Assembly (NCBI RefSeq): GCF_041435335.1
Contig: NZ_CP108430.1
Coordinates: 5,183,001-5,247,000, forward strand
Source: Streptomyces sp. NBC_01283
Lineage (GTDB): Bacteria > Actinomycetota > Actinomycetes > Streptomycetales > Streptomycetaceae
Direction: 5' to 3'
DNA length: 64,000 nt
Positions within the stretch are counted from its first letter, which is position 1, and every line of letters begins with the position of its first letter. The notes beneath the pieces were generated by a model. That model ran no database searches. It worked only from the letters and a program-made list of their open reading frames with translations, and had not been told where the DNA came from. Shown here piece by piece: positions 56,678 through 64,000 of the stretch. The position numbers and the translations under genes are program-made.

Positions 56678-58417
56678 ATGCTCGACCACCTCATCAAAGG
56701 CGCGACCGTAGTCGACGGAACCGGCGCCCCCGCGTACGACGCCGACGTGGGCATCCGGGACGGGCGCATCGCCGTCGTCGCCGAGCCGGGAACCGTCAGT
56801 GAGGACGCGCGGACCAGCGAAGACGCCCAGGGGCGCGTCCTCGCGCCCGGATTCGTCGATCCGCACACGCATTACGACGCCCAGCTCTTCTGGGACCCGT
56901 ACGCGACCCCGTCCCTGAACCACGGCGTCACCACCGTCGCGGGCGGCAACTGCGGCTTCACGCTTGCCCCGTTGAACCCCGCGCGCCCCGAGGACGCCGA
57001 CTACACGCGGCGGATGATGTCCAAGGTCGAGGGCATGTCGCTGGTGGCCCTCGAAGAGGGTGCGCCCTGGTCCTGGAATTCGTTCGGGGAGTATCTCGAT
57101 GCCCTGGACGGGCGCGTCGCAGTCAACGCCGGTTTCATGGTGGGGCATTGCGCGCTGCGGCGGTACGTCATGGGCGCGGATGCCGTGGGCGGGCAGCCGA
57201 CCCCCGAGCAGCTCGACGAGATGCTGCGGCTCTTCCATGACGCCATGGATGCCGGTGCCTGGGGGCTCTCCACCACCCAGTCCTCCACCCACTCCGACGG
57301 CGACGGGCAGCCCGTGGCCTCCCGGCACGCGAAGCCCGACGAGCTGCTCGCGCTCAGCCGGGCCGTCGCCGAGCACGAGGGCACGCAGCTGGAGGCCATC
57401 GTCGCCGGGTGTCTCGATCAGTTCAGCGACGATGAGATCGAGTTGTTCGTCGAGATGAGTGCCGCCGCGGGGCGGCCCCTCAACTGGAACGTCCTCACCA
57501 TCGACTCCGCCGTGCCCGAGCGCGTCCCGCGCCAGCTGGTGGCCAGCGAGCGCGCCCGTAAGTCCGGTGGCCGGATCGTCGCCCTGACGATGCCGATCCT
57601 CACCCCCATGAACATGTCGCTCGGCACCTTCTGCGCCCTGAACCTGATCCCCGGCTGGGGAGACGTGCTCGGCCTGCCCGTCCCCGAGCGCATCGCCGAG
57701 CTGCGTGACCCGGACGTCAGGGGCGAGATGCTGCGGCGCGCCGAGAGCAAGGAGGCCGGGGTCTTCCGGCGGCTCACGCACTTCGACCGCTACGTCATCG
57801 GGGACACGTACTCCAAGGAGAACGAAGGCCTCACCGGACGCGTCGTGGGCGACATCGCCGCCGAGCGCGGCCAGGAGCCCTTCCAGTGCCTCGTCGAGAT
57901 CTGCGCCAACGACGACCTGCGTACGGTCCTGTGGCCCATGCCCTCGGACAACGACCCCGAGTCGTGGGCCCTGCGCCAGGAGGCGTGGCAGCACGAGGAC
58001 GTCATGCTGGGCGGGTCCGACGCGGGCGCGCACCTGGACCGCATGTGCGGCGCCCCGTACACGACCCGGTTCATCGGCGACTGTCTGCGGGGCCGCAAGC
58101 TGGTCGGTCTCGAAGCGGCGGTGAAGATGCTCACCGACGATCCCGCGCGGCTCTTCGGGCTGCGGGAGCGGGGGCGCATCGAGGAGGGTTTCCACGCCGA
58201 CCTCGTGCTTTTCGACCCCGAGCACATCGACGCGGGCAAGGCCACGCTGGTGCACGACCTGCCCGGTGACAGTCCTCGCCTCGACTCCAAGGCCATCGGC
58301 GTCAACGCCGTCTGGGTCAACGGGGTCGAGGTCATCCGCGAGGACCAGGTGACGGGCGCGACGCCCGGCACGGTGCTCCGCTCGGGCCGTGACACCAGGA
58401 CGGTGAGCACCAAGTGA
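56678..58417 (+). CDS. N-acyl-D-amino-acid deacylase-like amidohydrolase
   Basis: 579 residues. Metal-dependent amidohydrolase: DHLIKGATVVDGTGAPAYDA, PGFVDPHTHYDAQLFWDP (HxH), TTVAGGNCGFTLAPL, VGHCALRRYVMG, SDAGAHLDRM (Asp) and FHADLVLFDPEHIDAGKA. The layout is of the D-aminoacylase/dihydroorotase branch. Homologues appear in actinobacterial lipid loci without defined substrate. No good operator is present; only a weak half-site (56625-56639) lies upstream. It is translationally coupled to the aldehyde dehydrogenase, so the two probably work in one route. Confidence 0.9.
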   Translation: MLDHLIKGATVVDGTGAPAYDADVGIRDGRIAVVAEPGTVSEDARTSEDAQGRVLAPGFVDPHTHYDAQLFWDPYATPSLNHGVTTVAGGNCGFTLAPLNPARPEDADYTRRMMSKVEGMSLVALEEGAPWSWNSFGEYLDALDGRVAVNAGFMVGHCALRRYVMGADAVGGQPTPEQLDEMLRLFHDAMDAGAWGLSTTQSSTHSDGDGQPVASRHAKPDELLALSRAVAEHEGTQLEAIVAGCLDQFSDDEIELFVEMSAAAGRPLNWNVLTIDSAVPERVPRQLVASERARKSGGRIVALTMPILTPMNMSLGTFCALNLIPGWGDVLGLPVPERIAELRDPDVRGEMLRRAESKEAGVFRRLTHFDRYVIGDTYSKENEGLTGRVVGDIAAERGQEPFQCLVEICANDDLRTVLWPMPSDNDPESWALRQEAWQHEDVMLGGSDAGAHLDRMCGAPYTTRFIGDCLRGRKLVGLEAAVKMLTDDPARLFGLRERGRIEEGFHADLVLFDPEHIDAGKATLVHDLPGDSPRLDSKAIGVNAVWVNGVEVIREDQVTGATPGTVLRSGRDTRTVSTK

Positions 58418-59892
58418 GCGACCAACTGCCGCGGGAGCAGCAGCTGTTCATCGGCGGTGCGTGGGTCGAGCCCGACAGCGGGCACTACGAGGTGATCAAC
58501 CCGGCGACCGAGGGTGTCGTGGGCCTGGCGCCCGAGGCGAGCCGCGAGCAGGTGCACGCGGCGGCCGGCGCCGCCCGCGAGGCCTTCGCCACCTGGTCGC
58601 GCACGACCCCCGAGGAACGGGCCGTCGTCCTGGACCGCGCCGCGTCGATCATGCAGCGCCACCTCGTCCCGTACGCGGAACTCGCGCAGGCCGAGAGCGG
58701 CGCGACGACCGGCACGGCGCGGGGCATGCAGGTCGCGGTGTCGGTGGCGCGCTTCAGGAGGTACGCGAAAGGCGCCGCCGAGCCGGTCGAGGCGGCGTTG
58801 CCGCCGCAGATCAACGAGGCGGGCCCGATGGGGAGGGCGGGCGTCGTGGGGGCGCTCACCGTCCGGCAGCCGGTGGGTGTCGTCACCTGCATCACCTCGT
58901 ACAACAACCCGTGGGCCAACCCGGCGGGCAAGGTGGCACCCGCCCTGGCCATGGGCAACACGGTCGTCGTGAAGCCCGCCCCGCAGGACCCGCTGTCGGT
59001 GTACCGGATGGCGGCGGCCCTTGAGGAGGCAGGGGCGCCGCCGGGAGTGGTGAACGTGGTGAGCGGTGCGCGTCCCGAGGTGGGTGAGGCGGCCGTCGAC
59101 TCGCCGGACGTCGACATGGTGAGCTTCACCGGTTCGACGTCGGTGGGGCAGCGGATCGCCGAGGTGTGCGGCCGGGACATGAAGCGCCAGCTCATGGAGC
59201 TGGGCGGCAAGGGCGCTGCGCTCGTCTTCGAGGACGCGGACCTGGACTCGGCGGTGGCGGGCATCGGGACGACGTTCTCCTTCTACAGCGGCCAGATCTG
59301 CACGGCTCCGACGCGGGTGATCGTGCACCGCGCGGTCCACGACGCCCTGATCGAGAAGCTGACGGGCTACATCGGCTTCATGAAGGTCGGTGACCCGCGG
59401 GAGAAGGGGACGGTCGTCGGCCCGGTGATCTCGGCGGCTCACCGGGACCGCATCGAGTCGTACGTGGAGCTGGGCAGGAAGGAGGGCGCGCGGGTCGTCG
59501 CGGGCGGTGAGCGCCCGGCGGGCCCCGGTCTGGACCGCGGCTTCTACGTCGCCCCGACGCTGCTCGCGGACTGCACGAACGACATGCGGGTGGTCCGGGA
59601 GGAGATCTTCGGCCCGGTCGTGGTGGTGGTCCCCTTCGACGACGAGGAGGAGGGCATCGCGCTGGCCAACGACAGCGACTACGGCCTCCTCGACTACGTC
59701 TGGTCGGGCGACGTGGCCCGCGCCTTCCGTGTCGCGCGGCGGCTGCGCGCGGGCGGGGTCGGCGTGAACACGATCGGCCGGAACATGGAGGCGCCGTTCG
59801 GCGGGTTCAAGAAGAGCGGGGTGGGCCGGGACGTCGGGTCGTACGCGCTGCACGCGTACAGCGAGCTGCAGTCGATCGTGTGGCCGGGCTAG
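58414..59892 (+). CDS. NAD-dependent aldehyde dehydrogenase
   Basis: 492 residues from a GTG overlapping the previous stop (GTGA). Motifs: FIGGAWVEPDSGHYEVINPA, TSYNNPWANPAGKVAPALAM, FTGSTSVGQRIAEVC, the general-base Glu in LMELGGKGAALVFEDADL, the catalytic Cys in FYSGQICTAPTRV and EEIFGPVVVVVPF. It oxidises an aldehyde to the acid, perhaps the product of a luciferase-like or monooxygenase step. The substrate is not readable from sequence. Confidence 0.94.
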   Translation: MSDQLPREQQLFIGGAWVEPDSGHYEVINPATEGVVGLAPEASREQVHAAAGAAREAFATWSRTTPEERAVVLDRAASIMQRHLVPYAELAQAESGATTGTARGMQVAVSVARFRRYAKGAAEPVEAALPPQINEAGPMGRAGVVGALTVRQPVGVVTCITSYNNPWANPAGKVAPALAMGNTVVVKPAPQDPLSVYRMAAALEEAGAPPGVVNVVSGARPEVGEAAVDSPDVDMVSFTGSTSVGQRIAEVCGRDMKRQLMELGGKGAALVFEDADLDSAVAGIGTTFSFYSGQICTAPTRVIVHRAVHDALIEKLTGYIGFMKVGDPREKGTVVGPVISAAHRDRIESYVELGRKEGARVVAGGERPAGPGLDRGFYVAPTLLADCTNDMRVVREEIFGPVVVVVPFDDEEEGIALANDSDYGLLDYVWSGDVARAFRVARRLRAGGVGVNTIGRNMEAPFGGFKKSGVGRDVGSYALHAYSELQSIVWPG

Positions 59893-60144
59893 AGCGGGGG
59901 CCGGGCCGTCCGGCATGTGACACGGGGGAGGCGGCGCGGGAAAATTTTGAACCCTGACAAAACGGACAGTGCTGCGGTTCCCGCATACCGGACGGTCTGG
60001 CTTTTGCCTCGCGATGAGTAGGTGACCGACCGAGAAGGTCACTCAATCGATGGCAGCTGCCCCGATTTCTCCATCGATTACAAGACGGAAGATCCGGATT
60101 CTGATCCTCCGTATATGGAAACCGCAGGACTTAACGTCCTGTTC
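59893..60144. promoter_or_regulatory. Leader and promoter region of the APC permease
   Basis: A/T-rich for this genome (aaaattttgaaccctgac at about 59941). CAGGAC-TTAAC-GTCCTG at 60124-60140 is a 6-bp-stem hairpin ending four bases before the chosen ATG and could mask the ribosome site. In-frame starts at 60022 and 60115 are also possible. Confidence 0.5.
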
Positions 60145-61704
60145 ATGACCCAGTTGGACGTACGGCCCCAGGCCGGAGACACGGTAAGCGGCGCCCCCGA
60201 CGGGGGCGTGCGCGCCAAAGGCCTCGGCGGGAACTCCGTCGGCCTCATGGGCAGCGCCGTCATCGGCATCTCGACCGTCGCCCCCGTCTACTGCCTGACG
60301 TCGACCCTCGGCTCCACGGCCGGCGAGGTCGGCCTGGCCATGCCCGCGGTCTTCCTCGCGGGCTTCCTGCCGATGCTTCTGGTGGCCTTCGCCTACCGCG
60401 AGCTCAACAAGGCCATGCCGGACTGCGGCACGTCCTTCACCTGGACCGTCAAGGCCTTCGGCCCGCGGATCGGCTGGATGTGCGGCTGGGGCCTGGTCAT
60501 CGCCACGATCATCGTCCTGTCGAACCTGGCGGGCGTGGCGACCTCGTATTTCTGGCTCCTGGCGGGCGAGATCACGGGCAACGACTCGATAGCGGCCCTG
60601 GACGACAACAAGGCCGTCCACATCCTCACCTGCCTCGCCCTGATCGCCGCCGCGACCGCGATCAGCTATCGCGGGATGACGGCCACCAAGGGTGTGCAGT
60701 ACGCCCTGGTGGGGCTGCAGCTCGTCGTGCTCGCGGTCTTCGTGGTGATGGCCTTCCAGAAGGCCGGCACCCCCGAGTTCCCCCTGTCGCAGGACTTCTC
60801 CTGGTCGTGGCTGAATCCGTTCGCCGTGAAGTCGTTCTCCTCCTTCACCGCGGGCCTCTCGCTCGCGATCTTCATCTACTGGGGCTGGGACGCGTGCCTG
60901 GCCGCCAACGAGGAGACGACCGGCAGCGACAAGACGCCCGGCCGCGCCGCGCTCATCGCGATGGTCGTGCTCGTCGGCTCCTACCTCGCGACGGCCGTCG
61001 CCGCGCAGATGGTGGTGGGCGCGGGAAGCAAGGGTCTCGGCCTCGCCAACCCCGACACCTCCGACAACGTCTTCGCCGTCCTCGCGGGCCCCGTGATGGG
61101 CCCGACCCTGGGCATCCTGCTCTTCGTCGCGGTCCTCGCGTCGGCCGCCGCGAGCCTCCAGACCACGTTCATCCCGGTGGCCCGCACGGTCCTCGCCATG
61201 TCCTCGTACGAGGCGCTCCCGGCGTCGTTCGCACGCGTCCACCCGCGCTTCAAGACGCCGGGCCGCGCGACGGTCACCGCGGGTGTCGCGACCGCCGTCT
61301 TCTACACGGTCATGACGCTGGTCTCCGAGCACGTCCTGGTCGACACGATCTACGCGCTCGGCCTCATGATCTGCTTCTACTACGCGCTGACGGCCTTCGC
61401 CTGCGTCTGGTACTTCCGCCACGAGCTCTTCAGCTCGGTCCGGGGCTTCGTCTTCAAGGCCCTGCTCCCGGCCCTCGGCGGCGTCCTCCTGACCGGCGTC
61501 TTCGCCAAGACCCTGATCGACATGTGGAACCCCGCCTACGGCAGCGGCTCCTCCGTCTTCGGCGTCGGCTCGGTCTTCGTGATCGGCGTGGGCCTGCTGC
61601 TCCTCGGCGTGGTGATCATGCTGGTGATGGGCCGCACGAGCCCGGCGTTCTTCCGCGGCGAGGTCCTGAAGCGGGACACCCCGGCCCTGGTCGTCGAGGA
61701 CTGA
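60145..61704 (+). CDS. APC-superfamily amino acid/amine permease
   Basis: 519 residues from the ATG at 60145 (MTQLDVRPQAGDT); upstream in-frame starts would add a hydrophilic leader with no clear signal. About 12 hydrophobic helices are visible. The first contains the APC unwound-helix pattern GSAVIGISTVAPVYCLTSTL, and helix 6 has LAIFIYWGWDACLAANEET. The order recalls amino acid permeases of the glutamate/GABA or basic-amino-acid type. It lies downstream of the deacylase and aldehyde dehydrogenase genes. It may import a nitrogenous substrate for them, but there is no operator to confirm linkage. Confidence 0.9.
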   Translation: MTQLDVRPQAGDTVSGAPDGGVRAKGLGGNSVGLMGSAVIGISTVAPVYCLTSTLGSTAGEVGLAMPAVFLAGFLPMLLVAFAYRELNKAMPDCGTSFTWTVKAFGPRIGWMCGWGLVIATIIVLSNLAGVATSYFWLLAGEITGNDSIAALDDNKAVHILTCLALIAAATAISYRGMTATKGVQYALVGLQLVVLAVFVVMAFQKAGTPEFPLSQDFSWSWLNPFAVKSFSSFTAGLSLAIFIYWGWDACLAANEETTGSDKTPGRAALIAMVVLVGSYLATAVAAQMVVGAGSKGLGLANPDTSDNVFAVLAGPVMGPTLGILLFVAVLASAAASLQTTFIPVARTVLAMSSYEALPASFARVHPRFKTPGRATVTAGVATAVFYTVMTLVSEHVLVDTIYALGLMICFYYALTAFACVWYFRHELFSSVRGFVFKALLPALGGVLLTGVFAKTLIDMWNPAYGSGSSVFGVGSVFVIGVGLLLLGVVIMLVMGRTSPAFFRGEVLKRDTPALVVED

Positions 61705-61734
61705 CCCTCCCCCCGGAAGAACGCCGGGGGAGGG
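61705..61734. terminator. Bidirectional terminator between permease and phosphoesterase
   Basis: CCCTCCCCCCGG (61705-61716) pairs with CCGGGGGAGGG (61724-61734), with one bulge, between convergent genes. Confidence 0.75.
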
Positions 61735-61751
61735 CCGGCCGCCCGGCGGTG

Positions 61752-63293
61752 CTAGTGGCGGCCCAGGAAGATCGGGTTCGTGAACGCCGTCAGCGGACCC
61801 GGGAGGCCCGGTGTCACCGGTGCGTGGCGGACCTCCGCCCGCACGTACGCGGCGTACGACGGCGTGGTCCGCCACTCCGCCGTGCCGGTCCCGGAAGCCG
61901 GGATCGCGGGGCCGGTGAACAGGACGCCCTGGTCCGTGACGAAGCGGATCGTGGAGCCCGGGGCGCCCGTGACGTCGAGGCGGACCGTCACCGGGGCATC
62001 CTGCTCGACGTACAGGCGCTCGCCGATGCCCGCCTGCTTTCCCCTGCCGCCGGTGGCGGTGAACTTCAGCGATACGTCCTTGGACTCGGCGATGTAGCTG
62101 TGGCCCGCGCGGATGCCCGCCTGGATGGCCTCCCGCGTCAGGTCGTCCGCGAGGACCACCGTCTGCGGGCTGCCGACGGGGTCGGGGTCGCGGTGGGCGT
62201 CGCTGTTGCCCATGGCGGGGATCCAGGGCCTGCGGCCCCGGACGGAGGCGACCAGCATGCTGTCCCAGTCGGCCAGGGCGATCTCGTCGTCCGGGGTGTA
62301 CGGGCCGTTCCACGCCTCGATCGCGTCCGCCTCGCCGAAGCCGAACTTCCAGTTGCAGCCGACGCAGGTGGCGTGCGGATGGGCGGGCACGACGAGGCCG
62401 CCCGCGTCCCGGATTTCGCGGGCGTACTTGCCGAAGCGGTTGTCGCGGGCGCGGTAGCGCCAGTCGATGAACGTGCCGGGGTCCGTGCCGAGGGCGACCA
62501 CGTGACCGTTGCGGGTGGTGACCTCCTCGCCCAGCATGATCAGCAGGTCGTCGCCCGCCAGATCGGCCCAATGGGCGTGCGCGGAGTGCGTGTTGTGCTC
62601 GGAGCTGTTGATGAAGTCGAGCCCCGCCGCGCGCGCGGCGGCCGCGATCTCGGCCAGGGTGCGTTTGCCGTCCGAGTACACGGAGTGCAGGTGGCAGTCC
62701 CCGCGGTACCAGGCGCGTCCCCGCCCCTTCGCCCGCTCCGGCGGGTAGACGGCCCTGGGCGTCTTGCCGGGCGCCCCGAACCTGAGGGTGATCGTGACCT
62801 CGTAGGGCAGGCCTTGCGGTGCGACGGTGTACGGGCCGAGCGCGATGTTCCAGGTGCCCGCCTTGACCGGGCCCGGGATGTAGCCGGGCGTGGCGTCGTC
62901 GGCGCGGATGAAGAACTCCGTGCGCGCGCCGCCCGACCAGCCCCGGAAGCCCTTGCCGCCGAGGGCGGTGCCGCGCTGGTCGAAGACGCCGATGTCGAGC
63001 GCGTTGCCCTGCGTGCCCGCCGGGACGGTGACCTTCTCGTAGGTGTACGCGACGTGGATCTCGCGTACGCCGTCGGGGACTTCGACCGGCAGGTACACGA
63101 AGTCGGGTGACCCGGTGGGCAGCGTGCCGCGCACCACCCTGGTCTCGTCGCCACTTGCGGAGTCACGCCCTGCGGCGCTCGCGAAGCTCACGCTGTTCAA
63201 CGTAAGCGCGGCGGCGGCTCCCGTCACGAGCAGACCGCGCCGGTTCAGGGGCGTGTCGGCGGATCTGGCCGGGCGGTGTTCGTCCTCGCACAT
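61752..63293 (-). CDS. Tat-exported PHP-domain metallohydrolase (CehA/McbA family)
   Basis: 513 residues from the ATG at 63293, with GGGGAG upstream. A twin-arginine signal (LNRRGLLVTGAAAALTLNSV) targets it outside the membrane. The central PHP domain has WYRGDCHLHSVYSDGKRTL (HxH), FINSSEHNTHSAHAHW, GLVVPAHPHATCVG and PAMGNSDAHRDPDP, which together supply a multi-metal site. It is flanked by beta-rich N- and C-terminal domains. CehA/McbA members hydrolyse phosphoesters or carbamates; this one may scavenge phosphate. The substrate is unknown. Confidence 0.92.
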   Translation of the reverse strand: MCEDEHRPARSADTPLNRRGLLVTGAAAALTLNSVSFASAAGRDSASGDETRVVRGTLPTGSPDFVYLPVEVPDGVREIHVAYTYEKVTVPAGTQGNALDIGVFDQRGTALGGKGFRGWSGGARTEFFIRADDATPGYIPGPVKAGTWNIALGPYTVAPQGLPYEVTITLRFGAPGKTPRAVYPPERAKGRGRAWYRGDCHLHSVYSDGKRTLAEIAAAARAAGLDFINSSEHNTHSAHAHWADLAGDDLLIMLGEEVTTRNGHVVALGTDPGTFIDWRYRARDNRFGKYAREIRDAGGLVVPAHPHATCVGCNWKFGFGEADAIEAWNGPYTPDDEIALADWDSMLVASVRGRRPWIPAMGNSDAHRDPDPVGSPQTVVLADDLTREAIQAGIRAGHSYIAESKDVSLKFTATGGRGKQAGIGERLYVEQDAPVTVRLDVTGAPGSTIRFVTDQGVLFTGPAIPASGTGTAEWRTTPSYAAYVRAEVRHAPVTPGLPGPLTAFTNPIFLGRH

Positions 63294-63435
63294 GTGTCGG
63301 CTCCCCAGGGTGTCGGAAGGGACTGCAGGGCAACCCTGGTATTGAGCCGTGAACTCCCCGTCAAGGGAAGGCAATTGACAGACCTACGGGCGGTGTCGGG
63401 CTTGCGGGTGGTGTCGGCGCGGGGCCGGTCGGTGC

Positions 63436-63777
63436 TCAGTGGCTGCCGCGGGCCTTGCGCACGCGGCGCAGGGCCAGCACGGCAATGATGATGATCGCGA
63501 TGACGACCAGGACCCCGAGGAACAGGCCGATCTTCCCGCCCTTCGACTTCTTCTTTTTCTTCTTCGGCTTCGCCTCGGGCTTCGTCAGGGGCTTGGAGTG
63601 CGAAGCGTCCGCCGCCCGCGTGTCCGTCCTGGCGGCCACGGCTCCCGTCGTGTGCGTCGTCGAGGTGGCCGCGGACACCGCCGCCGTCCGCGGGGTGGCC
63701 GCGTACACCCCGGTGCCGGCCGTTCCGCCCAGCAGGGCCCCGAGCAGCAGCAATACGGTCGCGAAGCGAAGTCGCAT
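63436..63777 (-). CDS. Small secreted/membrane protein with C-terminal anchor
   Basis: 113 residues. An N-terminal signal peptide (LRFATVLLLLGALLGGTAGT), a Thr/Ala-rich stalk, a Lys-rich patch (KPEAKPKKKKKKSKGG), then a transmembrane helix (IGLFLGVLVVIAIIIIAVLA) and a basic tail RRVRKARGSH. This arrangement would display the Thr/Ala segment outside. No family recognised. Confidence 0.78.
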   Translation of the reverse strand: MRLRFATVLLLLGALLGGTAGTGVYAATPRTAAVSAATSTTHTTGAVAARTDTRAADASHSKPLTKPEAKPKKKKKKSKGGKIGLFLGVLVVIAIIIIAVLALRRVRKARGSH

Positions 63778-63857
63778 GACGGAATCCCCCAGATTCCCCC
63801 GAAGTCTTCGGCTATTGCCCGGATCCCGCGGATCCTAGGGCACGCGGCGCCCCGCGC

Positions 63858-64000
63858 CTAGGCGTTCGCGCCCGCGGCCCGCAGCACGGCCGCCGTCTCC
63901 TCGTGCCCGCACTGCGTCGCCCAGCGCAGGGGAGTGGAGCCCGTGCCGTGATCCTCCCGGAGGTTGGGATCCGCGCCATGGGCGAGGAGTTCGCGGACGG
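63858..64000 (-). CDS. Ankyrin-repeat protein, C-terminal part (cut by window edge)
   Basis: The stop is at 63858-63860 (TAG). The visible residues read VRELLAHGADPNLREDHGTG then STPLRWATQCGHEETAAVLR and AAGANA. The LLAHGADPN and GSTPLRWAxxxGHxE elements are canonical ankyrin repeats. The N-terminal part lies beyond the window. Confidence 0.8.
   Translation of the reverse strand, partial: VRELLAHGADPNLREDHGTGSTPLRWATQCGHEETAAVLRAAGANA

Noticed and set aside
60043..62571. Very long open frame on the minus strand across the permease and phosphoesterase genes
   Set aside because: Shadow frame caused by high GC. Its translation is Arg/Gly/Asp-rich low complexity, and the permease on the other strand has clear helices and motifs.

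Overview
The window is high-GC, gene-dense actinobacterial chromosome, almost certainly Streptomyces. GTG starts, GTGA/ATGA overlaps, rare TTA codons, F420-dependent enzymes and, most specifically, recognisable afsK, afsS and afsR genes all support this. No rRNA, tRNA, CRISPR array or large biosynthetic cluster is visible.

Layout. (1) 1-9900 looks like conserved chromosome: a Gln/Gly-rich membrane protein, a branched-chain-amino-acid-type binding lipoprotein, a small conserved protein, an IS630-family element (4187-5442), purU, an ECF-type sigma factor with a coupled zinc-finger anti-sigma protein, a STAS-domain protein and an EF-hand protein. (2) 9916-34136 and (3) 36974-42869 are rich in acyl-CoA and steroid-like catabolism genes: two acyl-CoA ligases, an ADP-forming acyl-CoA synthetase, four acyl-CoA dehydrogenase subunits, two enoyl-CoA hydratases, two thiolase-like/lipid-transfer proteins, two DUF35 OB-fold proteins, an SDR, a cyclase-family hydrolase, a zinc alcohol dehydrogenase, an HsaB-like flavin reductase, an FAD monooxygenase, an F420-type nitroreductase and an epoxide hydrolase. 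(4) afsK (34463-36820) is separated from afsR/afsS (51728-48393) by about 11.6 kb of such catabolic genes plus a miscellaneous set (lipoprotein, DJ-1 protein, AbiEi/DUF559 protein, MarR, amidohydrolase). (5) 51996-59892 resumes catabolism: amidohydrolase, two luciferase-like (LLM) oxidoreductases, a hydroxysteroid-dehydrogenase-like SDR, an N-acyl-D-amino-acid-deacylase-like enzyme and an aldehyde dehydrogenase. (6) The right end has an APC permease, a Tat-exported PHP phosphoesterase, a small membrane protein and the end of an ankyrin gene.

The main new observation is a repeated 15-bp palindrome, consensus CTGACGNNNNGTCAG. I found 19 full or near matches between 11.5 and 55.3 kb. They lie in intergenic regions beside start codons of the catabolic genes; one straddles a catabolic stop codon and one overlaps the start codon of the only TetR gene (33489-34136). 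I infer one TetR-controlled regulon for degradation of an alicyclic or steroid/terpenoid-like acid, wrapped around the afsK/afsS/afsR global regulatory locus. The hallmark steroid ring-opening genes (kstD, kshAB, hsaACD, ipdAB) are not in this window, so the substrate is open.

A second novelty is a 56-residue gene downstream of afsS (47946-48116). It encodes a signal peptide followed by a 29-residue mature peptide carrying two degenerate AfsS-type GEGHTPxPP motifs, which suggests an exported relative of AfsS. Other oddities are a Gly-Ala microsatellite inside an acyl-CoA dehydrogenase, a TTA codon in another, an IS inserted exactly in a stop codon, and paired DnaA-box-like sequences.
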